A DNA stretch of 64,000 nt from Subtercola sp. GTDB lineage: Bacteria > Actinomycetota > Actinomycetes > Actinomycetales > Microbacteriaceae. Shown piece by piece: positions 55,287 to 63,076 of the stretch. Location of the stretch: positions 1-64,000 of the forward strand of contig JAODBC010000038.1 in assembly GCA_025463765.1 (NCBI GenBank), given 5' to 3'. Under the pieces are notes generated by a model. That model searched no databases. It saw only the letters and a list, made by a program, of their open reading frames with translations, and was not told the origin of the DNA. The stretch's first letter is position 1. The number at the start of each line of letters is the position of its first letter. Both the position numbers and the translations under genes were made by a program.

Positions 55287-56429
55287 TTGCGTAAACCAGC
55301 ACTAGCGATCACGGGCATCGCTCTCGCAGCACTCGCCCTCACAGCCTGTTCGTCAGGAGCAAGCTCCTCGAACTCGGCTGCGTCGACCGGCTCGGCGAAT
55401 TGCCCGTCTTTCGACAGCTCGAAGGCGTATTACACCCAGCCGCCGACCGCAGCGAATCCCGCAGCGCCGAAGAAGAACATCGCCATCGTGGCCGTCGGAA
55501 TGTCGTCGCCCACCGTCGCCGTCGGCGCAGCCGGCGTCGAAGCCGCGGTGACCGACATCGGCTGGCAGTACACGCTCTACGACGCGAAGCTCGATCCTTC
55601 TGCCTTCTCGACACTGGTTCGCCAGGCGATCACCAACAAGGCCGACGGCATCATCGGTGTCGGCCTCGATGCTCCGCTGGTCAAGGCTGCGATCGCCGAA
55701 GCGACGGCCGCGGGCATCCCTTCGATCTCTGTTCAGGGCTGGGATCTCGACCAAGACCCCGACACCTCGACAGAGACCCCGGTGTACACGACGCGCATCA
55801 GCTTCGGCGAGCGCTTTCCTGACTTCGCCGACGTCGTTCGGGCCAGTGCGGCCGATGGCGCCGACTACCTCATCGCCAAAGCCGGATGCTCGGGCAAGGT
55901 GCTGAACTTCTCGAATAACGAGTACACGACGCTCAAGCTGATCAACCAGGGCTTCACCGCAGAGATGACGAAGTCGTGCCCGAACTGCACGGTCGTCGAC
56001 GTTCCCTGGACAGCGAGCCAGTTCGGACCGGAACTGACCGGTATCGCCAAGGCGGCTATCTTGAAGAACCCTGACGTGAAGGTCATTCAGGCCGGCACGA
56101 ACCCGCAGCTGGGCATCACCCAAGCGATCGTACAGTCGGGCTATCAAGACAAGGTAACGACGCTAGGCGGGTTCGGCCTCGCAGCCGACTTCGCGGTCTC
56201 CAAACAAGACCAGGGCCTGAACGCCACGACGTCATGGCCCGTCGAATGGTGGTCGTACGCCGCCGTCGACACCCTGAACAGCTACTTCAACAAGACCAAG
56301 CCGGTCGATGAAGGGCTGGGCTGGAAGATCGTCGACAGCACGAGCGGATTCCCTGACGGTGACTCCGACTTCAAGCCGCCGTTCGATGTACCCGCCGCCT
56401 ACAAGGCGAGCTGGGGAACCGCTAAATAA
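55287..56429 (+). CDS. ABC importer substrate-binding lipoprotein (sugar/Rbs-type)
   Basis: 380 residues with signal peptide MRKPALAITGIALAALALT and lipid-anchor Cys21 (LTAC). The body is a type I binding fold (IAIVAVGMSSPTVAVGAAGVEAAVTDIGWQYTLYDA ... NKADGIIGVGLDAPLVKAAI) as in Rbs/Alf-type proteins, followed by unusual Cys pairs (KAGCSGK, KSCPNCTV). TTG 55287 is the start; AAGGGAG lies 6 nt upstream. It overlaps the ATPase gene by 1 nt. The surroundings suggest a non-sugar ligand such as an alcohol or acid of the pathway. Confidence 0.9.
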   Translation: MRKPALAITGIALAALALTACSSGASSSNSAASTGSANCPSFDSSKAYYTQPPTAANPAAPKKNIAIVAVGMSSPTVAVGAAGVEAAVTDIGWQYTLYDAKLDPSAFSTLVRQAITNKADGIIGVGLDAPLVKAAIAEATAAGIPSISVQGWDLDQDPDTSTETPVYTTRISFGERFPDFADVVRASAADGADYLIAKAGCSGKVLNFSNNEYTTLKLINQGFTAEMTKSCPNCTVVDVPWTASQFGPELTGIAKAAILKNPDVKVIQAGTNPQLGITQAIVQSGYQDKVTTLGGFGLAADFAVSKQDQGLNATTSWPVEWWSYAAVDTLNSYFNKTKPVDEGLGWKIVDSTSGFPDGDSDFKPPFDVPAAYKASWGTAK

Positions 56430-57976
56430 TGTCGGAAAAGTCTGTTGTCGAGAGCCCTCGAATCGCAATCGCGGTTCGGGGGCTCTCGAAGACCTATGGC
56501 AGCACGAAGGCGCTCGACGATGTTGCGCTCGATCTGCGCTGGGGCGAAGTGCATGCACTTGTCGGCGGTAACGGCTCGGGCAAGTCGACCCTGATCAAGA
56601 TTCTCGCGGGCGTTGTCTCTGCCGACGCCGGTGAGCTCACCTCCGCCGGAGAGACGTCGGAGCTGGCCCACCACACGCCCGTCGAGTCCTCGCGTGCCGG
56701 GCTGCGTTTCGTTCATCAAGACATGGCGATTCTGCCGCTCTTGACGGTGACCGAGAACCTCGGTCTAGGCGGTCGTTTCGTCACGGGCCGTTTCGGGCGC
56801 ATCCGCGGGCGCAGCAACCGGGCTCATGTGCAGAAGACGCTCGCGAGGTTCAACCTCCAAGTGGATCCCGGGGCCCGCGCAGCAACTCTCGCGACTCCGC
56901 AAAAGGCTCTTCTCGCGATCGCGCGAGCGCTGCAAGACATCGACGAGACGAAGCGTGCGATTCTCTTTCTCGACGAGCCGACTGCGGCGCTGCCCGCCGA
57001 AGAGGCGGCGGAGTTGCTGCGTTCGCTGCGTGAACTCGCAGACGCCGGCCACTGCATCGTTCTCGTCAGCCACCGGCTCGATGAGGTACGGGCCGCCGCA
57101 GACCGAGTTACCGGCCTTCGTGATGGCCGCAACGCGGGAACGATCGACGCTCAAGACCTCACCGAGACCAATCTCGTCGAGCTCATTCTGGGCACCGAGA
57201 TGCCCGAGATGAGCGCCATCGAGACGGTCGCCTTCGGCGATGACTACGTCGTCGACGTTCGCGGCGCTGTCGGCGGCCCGCTGCGCGGGGCGACCGTGCG
57301 CGTTCGGCCCGGCGAGATCGTCGGGCTCGCGGGGCTACTGGGAAGCGGGCGAACCGAGCTGCTCGAAATGATCTTCGGTGTTCGCAAGCTGGAATCCGGC
57401 GAGCTGCACTTCGCCGGACAGCGGGTCTCTTCGCCCAACGCCTCGACGATGTCGAAGCTCGGGGTGGCGTTCTTGCCCGAAGACCGGGCGGGGGGCGGCG
57501 TCTTTCCGGGCCACAGCATTGCGACGAACATGACGGCCGGCCAGAACCGAAAGTATTTCACAGGCACTCGAATGAGCCACTCGCGGCTGATGAAAGACGT
57601 GAAAGAAGACATCGTTCGTTATCGCGTCAAAGCATCGGGCCCCTCTGCCCTGATCGAGTCGCTCTCGGGCGGCAATCAGCAGAAGACCGCACTCGGCCGC
57701 TGCCTGCGCACCGCCCCGCGCCTTCTTCTGCTCGACGAACCGGCGCAGGGCATCGATGTCGGTGCCCGCGAGACCGTGATGACTCTCATTCTCGAGGCCG
57801 CGAAGAGCGGCACAGCCGTCATCGTCGCGAGCTCGGAATTCGAAGAGCTCACCCGCCTGTGCCATCGCATCATCGTGCTCTCGAATGGCCGTGATGTCGA
57901 CGAGCTGGCGCAAGGCACCGGCGGCCACCAAATTCTCGAAGCTGTGCTTTCACAAAACAAAAGGGCAAAACAATGA
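56429..57976 (+). CDS. Double ABC ATPase (RbsA-like)
   Basis: 515 residues with two ABC domains. The first has Walker A GGNGSGKSTLIK and Walker B ILFLDEPTAAL but its signature reads LATPQKALLAIARAL in place of LSGGQ. The second has a Walker A-like GLLGSGRTELLEMIFG, a good signature SLSGGNQQKTALGRCL and LLLLDEPAQGIDVGA. The pattern is that of RbsA/XylG ATPases, with the first signature more degenerate than usual. It starts within the binding-protein stop and overlaps the permease by 4 nt. It powers the same importer. Confidence 0.92.
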   Translation: MSEKSVVESPRIAIAVRGLSKTYGSTKALDDVALDLRWGEVHALVGGNGSGKSTLIKILAGVVSADAGELTSAGETSELAHHTPVESSRAGLRFVHQDMAILPLLTVTENLGLGGRFVTGRFGRIRGRSNRAHVQKTLARFNLQVDPGARAATLATPQKALLAIARALQDIDETKRAILFLDEPTAALPAEEAAELLRSLRELADAGHCIVLVSHRLDEVRAAADRVTGLRDGRNAGTIDAQDLTETNLVELILGTEMPEMSAIETVAFGDDYVVDVRGAVGGPLRGATVRVRPGEIVGLAGLLGSGRTELLEMIFGVRKLESGELHFAGQRVSSPNASTMSKLGVAFLPEDRAGGGVFPGHSIATNMTAGQNRKYFTGTRMSHSRLMKDVKEDIVRYRVKASGPSALIESLSGGNQQKTALGRCLRTAPRLLLLDEPAQGIDVGARETVMTLILEAAKSGTAVIVASSEFEELTRLCHRIIVLSNGRDVDELAQGTGGHQILEAVLSQNKRAKQ

Positions 57977-59022
57977 AAAGGTTTCCTCACCCCACGGAAC
58001 TCTTAGAGCGGTTCGGCCTGGTCGGCCTGCTGGTGATTCTCATCATCTTCTTCTCACTCAACCCGGCCACACCGCAGTTCGCGACGGTGCTGAACTTCAC
58101 GAACATCCTCTCGAACGAGTCTGTGCTCGGCATTCTGGTCATCGCGACCGTCATACCGCTCGTCGCCAACGAGATCGACTTGTCGCTCGGCCCGATCGCC
58201 GGTCTCGGTTCGATTCTGTGTTCGGGCCTGATGTCGAAGTCGGGGTGGCCCCTGTGGGCGGCCGTCGTCGCGGCCATCGTCGCAGGGCTACTCATCGGCT
58301 GCGTGAACGGCCTTCTGGTGGCCCGATTCAAGATCAACTCGATCATCGCCACACTGGGAACGTCGAGCATCATCGCCGCGCTTGTTCTCGCGTACTCGAA
58401 CGGCCTGTCGATCGTCACCGGAATCAGCCCGGCGCTGATCGACCTCGGTTCAGGAGACTGGCTCGGGCTGCCGAAAACGTTCTGGTTCTTCGCCGCGGTA
58501 GCCATCATCGCCTATTACTTTCTCGAGCAGCTGCCGCGCGGCAAAGACCTGCGGGCCATCGGCGCGAGCCCCACGGCGGCAAAGCTCGTCGGTATCAATG
58601 TGTCACGCCTGACCATTCAGAGTTTCATCGTGGCCGGAACGATCGCGGGCGGAGCCGGCGTGTTGCTGGTCGCGATTCAAGGCGCCGGCAACCCGCAGAT
58701 CGGGGCGAACTACACCCTTCCTGCCATTGCCGCGGCATTCCTCGGTGCCACCGCGATTCAGCCGGGCCGGTACAACGTGTGGGGATCGATCACGGCGGTC
58801 TTCTTTCTCGCCGTGAGCATCAACGGGCTGACGCTCTGGGGCGCACCCCCGTGGGTGAACGACGCCTTCAACGGTGTCGCGCTCATCGTCGGCGTCGGCC
58901 TAGCTGTCTATGCAGGCAAGATCAGAATCACGCGGTCTGCCCGCAGCGACAAAGAAGAACAGACGCCGCCGCCGACGGTGACCGAACCAGAACTGGTCTC
59001 GGCTGCGACCTCGAAGCAATAA
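57973..59022 (+). CDS. ABC importer permease (RbsC-like)
   Basis: 349 residues with about 9-10 membrane segments: LVGLLVILIIFFSLNPAT, VIPLVANEIDLSLGPIAGLGSILCSGLM (the ExDLS motif), GLLIGCVNGLLVARFKINSIIATLGTSSII, and ATAIQPGRYNVWGSITAVFFL. These are the BPD_transp_2 marks of ribose-type permeases. The last ~40 residues are polar and cytoplasmic. Both ends match a tight operon (4-nt overlap upstream, 20 nt to the next SDR). It forms the importer channel as a dimer. Substrate not known. Confidence 0.92.
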   Translation: MKRFPHPTELLERFGLVGLLVILIIFFSLNPATPQFATVLNFTNILSNESVLGILVIATVIPLVANEIDLSLGPIAGLGSILCSGLMSKSGWPLWAAVVAAIVAGLLIGCVNGLLVARFKINSIIATLGTSSIIAALVLAYSNGLSIVTGISPALIDLGSGDWLGLPKTFWFFAAVAIIAYYFLEQLPRGKDLRAIGASPTAAKLVGINVSRLTIQSFIVAGTIAGGAGVLLVAIQGAGNPQIGANYTLPAIAAAFLGATAIQPGRYNVWGSITAVFFLAVSINGLTLWGAPPWVNDAFNGVALIVGVGLAVYAGKIRITRSARSDKEEQTPPPTVTEPELVSAATSKQ

Positions 59023-59042
59023 CGAGAAGGAGCGAACACGCT

Positions 59043-59876
59043 ATGGGCCGTGTCGAAGGAAAAGTAGCGTTCATCACCGGTGTGGCTCGAGGCCAGGGCC
59101 GCAGCCACGCCGTCAGACTGGCCCAAGAGGGCGCCGACATCATCGGTATCGATCTGTTGGAAGAGGTGCCTGGAGCGCCATATGGCCGTGCCACAGAAGA
59201 AGACCTCGCCGAAACGGTTCGTCAGGTCGAGGCGCTCGACCGCCGCATCATCGTTTCGAAGGCCGACGTTCGCGACTTCTCCAGCCTCAAGACGGCAGTG
59301 GATGAAGGTGTGGCGCAGTTCGGCCGGCTCGACATCGTCTCAGCGAACGCCGGAATCTCGACGGCCATGATGCCCACAGAAGAGCTCGACGAAGACATCT
59401 GGCAGAACATGATCGACACGAACCTGAGCGGAGTCTGGCGCACGGCGAAGGCGACGATTCCGCATCTGAAAGCCGGGGGCCGGGGCGGCTCGATCGTTCT
59501 CACCAGTTCAGAGGCAGGGCTCCGTGGCTTTCAGAACGTGGCACACTATGTCTCTGCCAAGCACGGCGTCATCGGGCTGATGCGCACGTTGGCCCTCGAA
59601 CTCGCTCCCTTCGTGATCCGGGTCAACAGCCTGCACCCGACCCAGGTCGACACACCGATGATCATGAACGAGGCGACCTATCGACTCTTCGACCCGACCA
59701 CGCCGAGTCCGACCCGTGAAGACTTCGCTCCGGTCTCGCAGTCGCTGAACGCGCTTCCGATTCCGTGGGTCGAAGCCGTCGACATCAGCAACGCCCTTCT
59801 CTTTCTCTCGTCAGACGAGGGTCGTTACATCACCGGGCAGCCGCTCGCGATCGATGCGGGCGCGATTCTGAAGTAG
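59043..59876 (+). CDS. SDR of the mycofactocin-associated type
   Basis: 277 residues: TGVARGQGRSHAVRLAQEGADIIGIDL, insertion ATEEDLAETVRQVEALDRRIIVSKADVRD, Ser in VLTSSEAGLRG, Tyr/Lys in YVSAK, and LAIDAGAILK at the end. It is clearly a paralogue of the SDR at 54263, on the other side of the importer genes. AGAAGGAG precedes ATG 59043 by about 10 nt. It is the last gene of the importer operon. It probably oxidises the imported alcohol or a product from it with mycofactocin-linked cofactor recycling. Confidence 0.92.
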   Translation: MGRVEGKVAFITGVARGQGRSHAVRLAQEGADIIGIDLLEEVPGAPYGRATEEDLAETVRQVEALDRRIIVSKADVRDFSSLKTAVDEGVAQFGRLDIVSANAGISTAMMPTEELDEDIWQNMIDTNLSGVWRTAKATIPHLKAGGRGGSIVLTSSEAGLRGFQNVAHYVSAKHGVIGLMRTLALELAPFVIRVNSLHPTQVDTPMIMNEATYRLFDPTTPSPTREDFAPVSQSLNALPIPWVEAVDISNALLFLSSDEGRYITGQPLAIDAGAILK

Positions 59877-59921
59877 CTCTCGCTCTACCTGGGCCTCAAA
59901 TGCACTCCTGACAAGCAACCA

Positions 59922-59949
59922 CGGGGCGCACGGGCGACCCGACGCCCCG
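59922..59949. terminator. GC hairpin between convergent genes
   Basis: CGGGGCG (59922-59928) pairs with CGCCCCG (59943-59949), with an inner GGG-CGA-CCC stem. It lies in the 86-nt gap between the SDR and the FCD gene and may stop transcription from both sides. Confidence 0.5.
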
Positions 59950-59962
59950 GGCAAACGCGGGT

Positions 59963-60400
59963 TCAGTCGAGGGCGCCCATGAGGTGAACCCGCGCAGCGA
60001 GTTCGATACGAAGCGGATGCGCGCGCTCCTCGATGAGGGCGAGCAGCTCTTCGTGCTCGGCGACCGCCTCCTCGGCGCGGAGCAGCGGCAGGGCGAATGA
60101 GTCATCGTCGAACTCGTCGATGCGCCGCCACAGGGTCTCGATGAGGGCGCGCAGACTCGCATTCGAGCACCGTTCGAACAGAACGCCATGGAACGCCCGG
60201 TTCAGCAGGGCGAAGGTCTCGGCGTCATAGCTGCCGAGGGCGTCCATCAGGCGGCCGTTGAGGTCGCGGGCGCGGGCGATGTCGAACGGTGAGAGGCGTG
60301 CCGCGGCATCCGCCGTCGCAACGCCCTCGAGAACACTCAGGGTCTGCATCGCCTCGTGGTATTCGATGTCGTCGCGCGTCTGCGTTGCTGGATGCATCAT
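59963..60400 (-). CDS. FCD-domain protein without DNA-binding domain
   Basis: 145 residues that match only the C-terminal FCD ligand domain of FadR-type GntR regulators (DARDLNGRLMDALGSYDAETFALLNRAFHGVLFERCSN ... EHEELLALIEERAHPLRIELAARVHLMGAL). The winged helix that should precede it is absent: upstream is the intact 3' end of a zinc dehydrogenase and only 40 nt separate the two. AGAGGAG serves the ATG at 60400 or 60397. It could be a remnant, a ligand buffer or a modulator of the full regulator at 12226. I see no sign of a frameshift. Confidence 0.75.
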   Translation of the reverse strand: MMHPATQTRDDIEYHEAMQTLSVLEGVATADAAARLSPFDIARARDLNGRLMDALGSYDAETFALLNRAFHGVLFERCSNASLRALIETLWRRIDEFDDDSFALPLLRAEEAVAEHEELLALIEERAHPLRIELAARVHLMGALD

Positions 60401-60440
60401 CGGGCTCCTCTGTCTGCGCTGATGTCTCGGGTGGTTCGGC

Positions 60441-61589
60441 TCAGTCGTTCATCGTGACGATCGCGCGACCGGTGATGGCGCCCTGCATCAGCGCCTGGTA
60501 CGCGTCGTCGGCGTCATCGAGGGCGTAGCGGCGCGTGATCATGCCCTCGAGGTCGATCGCACCCGAAGCGGTCAGGGCGATCACCGCGGGCAGATCGACC
60601 CGGGTGCGCGCGCCGAACGTGCCGATGATGCGCTGGCCGCGCCGCACCAGCGGAGTGATCTCGACCTCGCCCTTCGCGGCCCCGGCGCCGATACCGACGG
60701 CGACCATGCGACCGCCTTCGTCAAGCATCCGCACCGCCTGGGTGAAGGTCTGCGGGTAGCCGAGCGCCTCGAACGCGACGTCGACACCTCGCCCGCCGGT
60801 GAGCTCACGCACCGTCGCCACAGCGTCGACGTCAGCCGAGTTCACCGTGAAGTGCGCGCCGAGTTCGGCCGCGCGAGCGAGCTTCTCGTCGCTCACATCG
60901 ACGGCGATGATCGGGTCGGCGCCGATGGCACGACAGACCTGCAGGATGCTCGAACCGACGCCGCCCGTTGCCACCACGACCACCGATTCGCCGGCTTCGA
61001 GAGCGGCGGCGCGATGGGCCGCACCGAAGGCGGTGAAGAGAGCACAACCGAGAATGGCGGCCGCGTCGAACGGCAGCGAGTCGGGCAGCAGCGCCAGCGC
61101 CGCGATCGGCACGACCGAGTACTCGGCCAGGCCCGCCATCGAATACATGGCAAGACTCGATCCGTCGGCGCGGGCCAGCCTGCTGGTTCCGTCGTAGAGC
61201 GTTCCGTGCAGGCGATTCTCGTTGAAGAAGTTGTGGCAGAGATCGTCGCGGCCCTTCAGACACGCGTCGCAGGTCGTGCACGGCATGATGAACGCCCCGA
61301 CCACCCGGTCGCCCACCGCCAGCCCGCGCTGGTCGTCGGTGCCCTCGCCGAACTCGACGATGGTGCCGCTGATCTCGTGACCGAGCACCGCCGGGCTCGG
61401 AAACGCGACCTCGCCCTTCATTACGTGCAGGTCGGTGTGGCAGACGCCGCACGCCCGCACTCGAACCAGTGCTTCGCCGGCCTTCGGATGCGGCGTGGGA
61501 ATGGTCTCGACCTGAATGTGCGGCTCGGTGCCATTCCAGACCGCGGCCTTCATGGTGGTGGGCGGAGCCATCGTCGTCTCACTGGTCAT
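60441..61589 (-). CDS. Zinc-dependent alcohol dehydrogenase (MDR)
   Basis: 382 residues with catalytic zinc ligands in CGVCHTDLHVMKG and GHEISG, the structural lobe CTTCDACLKGRDDLC, and cofactor motif ATGGVGSSILQV. Length and sequence are near the NDMA-dependent and aryl alcohol dehydrogenase branch. Its start overlaps the SMP-30 gene stop by 4 nt. Downstream, 40 nt away, is the FCD-only gene. It would interconvert an alcohol and an aldehyde or ketone of the terpene-like branch. It is one of three MDR-type zinc dehydrogenases in the window. Confidence 0.92.
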   Translation of the reverse strand: MTSETTMAPPTTMKAAVWNGTEPHIQVETIPTPHPKAGEALVRVRACGVCHTDLHVMKGEVAFPSPAVLGHEISGTIVEFGEGTDDQRGLAVGDRVVGAFIMPCTTCDACLKGRDDLCHNFFNENRLHGTLYDGTSRLARADGSSLAMYSMAGLAEYSVVPIAALALLPDSLPFDAAAILGCALFTAFGAAHRAAALEAGESVVVVATGGVGSSILQVCRAIGADPIIAVDVSDEKLARAAELGAHFTVNSADVDAVATVRELTGGRGVDVAFEALGYPQTFTQAVRMLDEGGRMVAVGIGAGAAKGEVEITPLVRRGQRIIGTFGARTRVDLPAVIALTASGAIDLEGMITRRYALDDADDAYQALMQGAITGRAIVTMND

Positions 61590-62746
61590 CGGTTGTTCCT
61601 CTCAGCGGTGCGTGGGTCTGCCGCGGCAGCAGTGCGGTCGGCGTGTGTCTCTGTCGCGGGTCGTGCGGTGGATGCCCGTGCAGAGCCCGGGTGCAGGCGA
61701 GCCGACGTGGCATCCGTCGTGGTCGTGCGCACCCGGTAGATGCGGGTGGTCGCGGCGATGAACAGGTCGTGCCCGTCGATGCCGCCGAAACACAGGTTGG
61801 CCACGGTCGGCGGCAACGGAATGCGGCCGAGCGCGCGGCCATCGGGCGCGAAGACCTGCACCGCGTCGAGGCTCGTGATCCAGACCCGCCCTTGCACGTC
61901 GACCCGCAGCCCGTCGGGCACTCCGGGCGAGATCTCGGCGAACAGTCGGCGCGGCCCTGCGGCAACGGGCGCGTCGGGGTCGGTTCCATTGTCGGCGATG
62001 TCGTAGGCCCACACACAGTGATTGCCGGAGCCGTCGGCGCGGTGCACCCGAGACGAATCAGCCACGTACAGCACGCCCTCGTCGGGCGAGAAGGCGAGTC
62101 CGTTCGGCTCTTCGACGTCACGGATGATCGGGGTGCTGACCTGGCTAACCGGATCGTAACGAAACACGAAGTTGCCCTCGTACTCTCGCCCGGCCAGGCC
62201 CTCGGGGTTGCGCCTGAGGCCGTACGGCGGGTCGGTGAACCAGATGCCGCCATCGGCCGCGACCACGACGTCGTTCGGAGAGTTGAACCGGCCGCCGGCC
62301 CAGCGGTCGGCGATCAGCTCGACGGCGCTGCCGTCGTCGCGCTCGATCGAGCGGCGGTGATTGCAGCACTGGACGGCGCGGCCCTCGTTGTCGAGAGTTC
62401 GCCCGTTCGTATTGCCGACCTGTTCTCTGTACACCGTTGTCTCACCGGTCTCGGGGCGCCAGTGCATGATGCGGTTGTTGGGAATGTCGCTCCAGCGCAG
62501 AACGCCGAGATCGGGCATCCACACCGGGCCTTCAGACCAGGCGGAACAATCGGAGACGATCTCTGCCCGGGCGCCAGGCGCGAGTAGGTCAGAAGGAGTC
62601 GCGAGCAGATCGGCCACGGCCGCCTCAGTGCGGTCGACGTCAGTGCGTTCGGCTTCAGTGCGTTCGGCTTCAGTGCGTTCGGCTTCAGCGTGTTCGGCTT
62701 CAGCGTGTTCGGCTTCAGCGTGTTCGACCTCAGTGCGCGCCGACAC
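61586..62746 (-). CDS. SMP-30/gluconolactonase-like protein with repeat-encoded N-terminus
   Basis: Up to 386 residues. The beta-propeller core spans ~60-345: EGPVWMPDLGVLRWSDIPNNRIMHW, NGRTLDNEGRAVQCCN, NSPNDVVVAADGGIWFTDPPYG, EPNGLAFSPDEGVLYVADSS, the metal-binding pattern of SMP-30 lactonases. The first ~43 residues are repeats of AEHAE/AERTE from a 15-nt tandem repeat. The start may be GTG 62746 (17-nt overlap with the upstream gene) or GTG 62617, beyond the repeats, with GAGGCGG close by. The last ~45 residues are Thr/Ala/Arg-rich and likely disordered. It probably hydrolyses a lactone. Confidence 0.82.
   Translation of the reverse strand: MSARTEVEHAEAEHAEAEHAEAERTEAERTEAERTDVDRTEAAVADLLATPSDLLAPGARAEIVSDCSAWSEGPVWMPDLGVLRWSDIPNNRIMHWRPETGETTVYREQVGNTNGRTLDNEGRAVQCCNHRRSIERDDGSAVELIADRWAGGRFNSPNDVVVAADGGIWFTDPPYGLRRNPEGLAGREYEGNFVFRYDPVSQVSTPIIRDVEEPNGLAFSPDEGVLYVADSSRVHRADGSGNHCVWAYDIADNGTDPDAPVAAGPRRLFAEISPGVPDGLRVDVQGRVWITSLDAVQVFAPDGRALGRIPLPPTVANLCFGGIDGHDLFIAATTRIYRVRTTTTDATSARLHPGSARASTARPATETHADRTAAAADPRTAERNNR
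62626..62730. repeat. Seven 15-nt tandem repeats (unit about CAGTGCGTTCGGCTT)
   Basis: Units start at 62626, 62641, 62656, 62671, 62686, 62701 and 62716. Three are identical and two more are identical to each other; the outer ones are degenerate. The unit is divisible by three, so copy changes keep the SMP-30 frame. It ends where the DUF4387 stop codon lies. Confidence 0.9.
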
Positions 62747-63074
62747 GGCTGCCTGCCACGAAATCGCCGGGAATGTCGAGGTTCACGAGGCCCGCGAACT
62801 GCTGACCGCCGAACAGGTCGGAATCGGCCGGGTCTCCGCACGCCACAGGCCGCGGAAAACTGAACTTGATGGCGTAGGCCGGCCGGTAGAGAAAGATCTG
62901 CACGTCTGCGGCGTCGACACCGAACAGGCGCGCGGCCAGCTCGCGATCGAGAACACCGGAGTCGACGACGAAGTCGAAAGCCGCGGCGTCGGGAAACATG
63001 ACGTCGACCGTCAGTTCGAACATGCCCGCATTCTTGCTGCGGATCAGCTGGGCGAGCTCGCGCAGAGCGACCAT
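62730..63074 (-). CDS. DUF4387 (AtuA-associated) protein
   Basis: 114 residues: MVALRELAQLIRSKNAGMFELTVDVMFPDAAAFDFVVDSGVL, then AARLFGVDAADVQIFLYRPAYAIKFSFPRPVACGDPADSDLFGGQQFAGLVNLDIP. This matches the small DUF4387 domain that occurs beside or fused to AtuA/DUF1446 proteins. ATG 63074 lies 2 nt beyond the AtuA-like stop. The pair is likely one functional unit. The biochemical role of both is not established. Its end overlaps the SMP-30 start and its C-terminus is just where the tandem repeat begins. Confidence 0.88.
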   Translation of the reverse strand: MVALRELAQLIRSKNAGMFELTVDVMFPDAAAFDFVVDSGVLDRELAARLFGVDAADVQIFLYRPAYAIKFSFPRPVACGDPADSDLFGGQQFAGLVNLDIPGDFVAGSRVGAH

Positions 63075-63076
63075 TC

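Noticed and set aside
57885-59876. A 663-codon plus-strand reading frame spanning the Rbs-type permease and the following SDR.
   Set aside because: Its first ~385 codons are an off-frame, Arg-rich shadow of the permease. Only the last 277 codons from ATG 59043 are real (the SDR). The permease is in the frame starting at 57973.
62626-62730. CRISPR array.
   Set aside because: The 15-nt units are directly adjacent with no spacers, are in a coding frame, and no cas genes are present.
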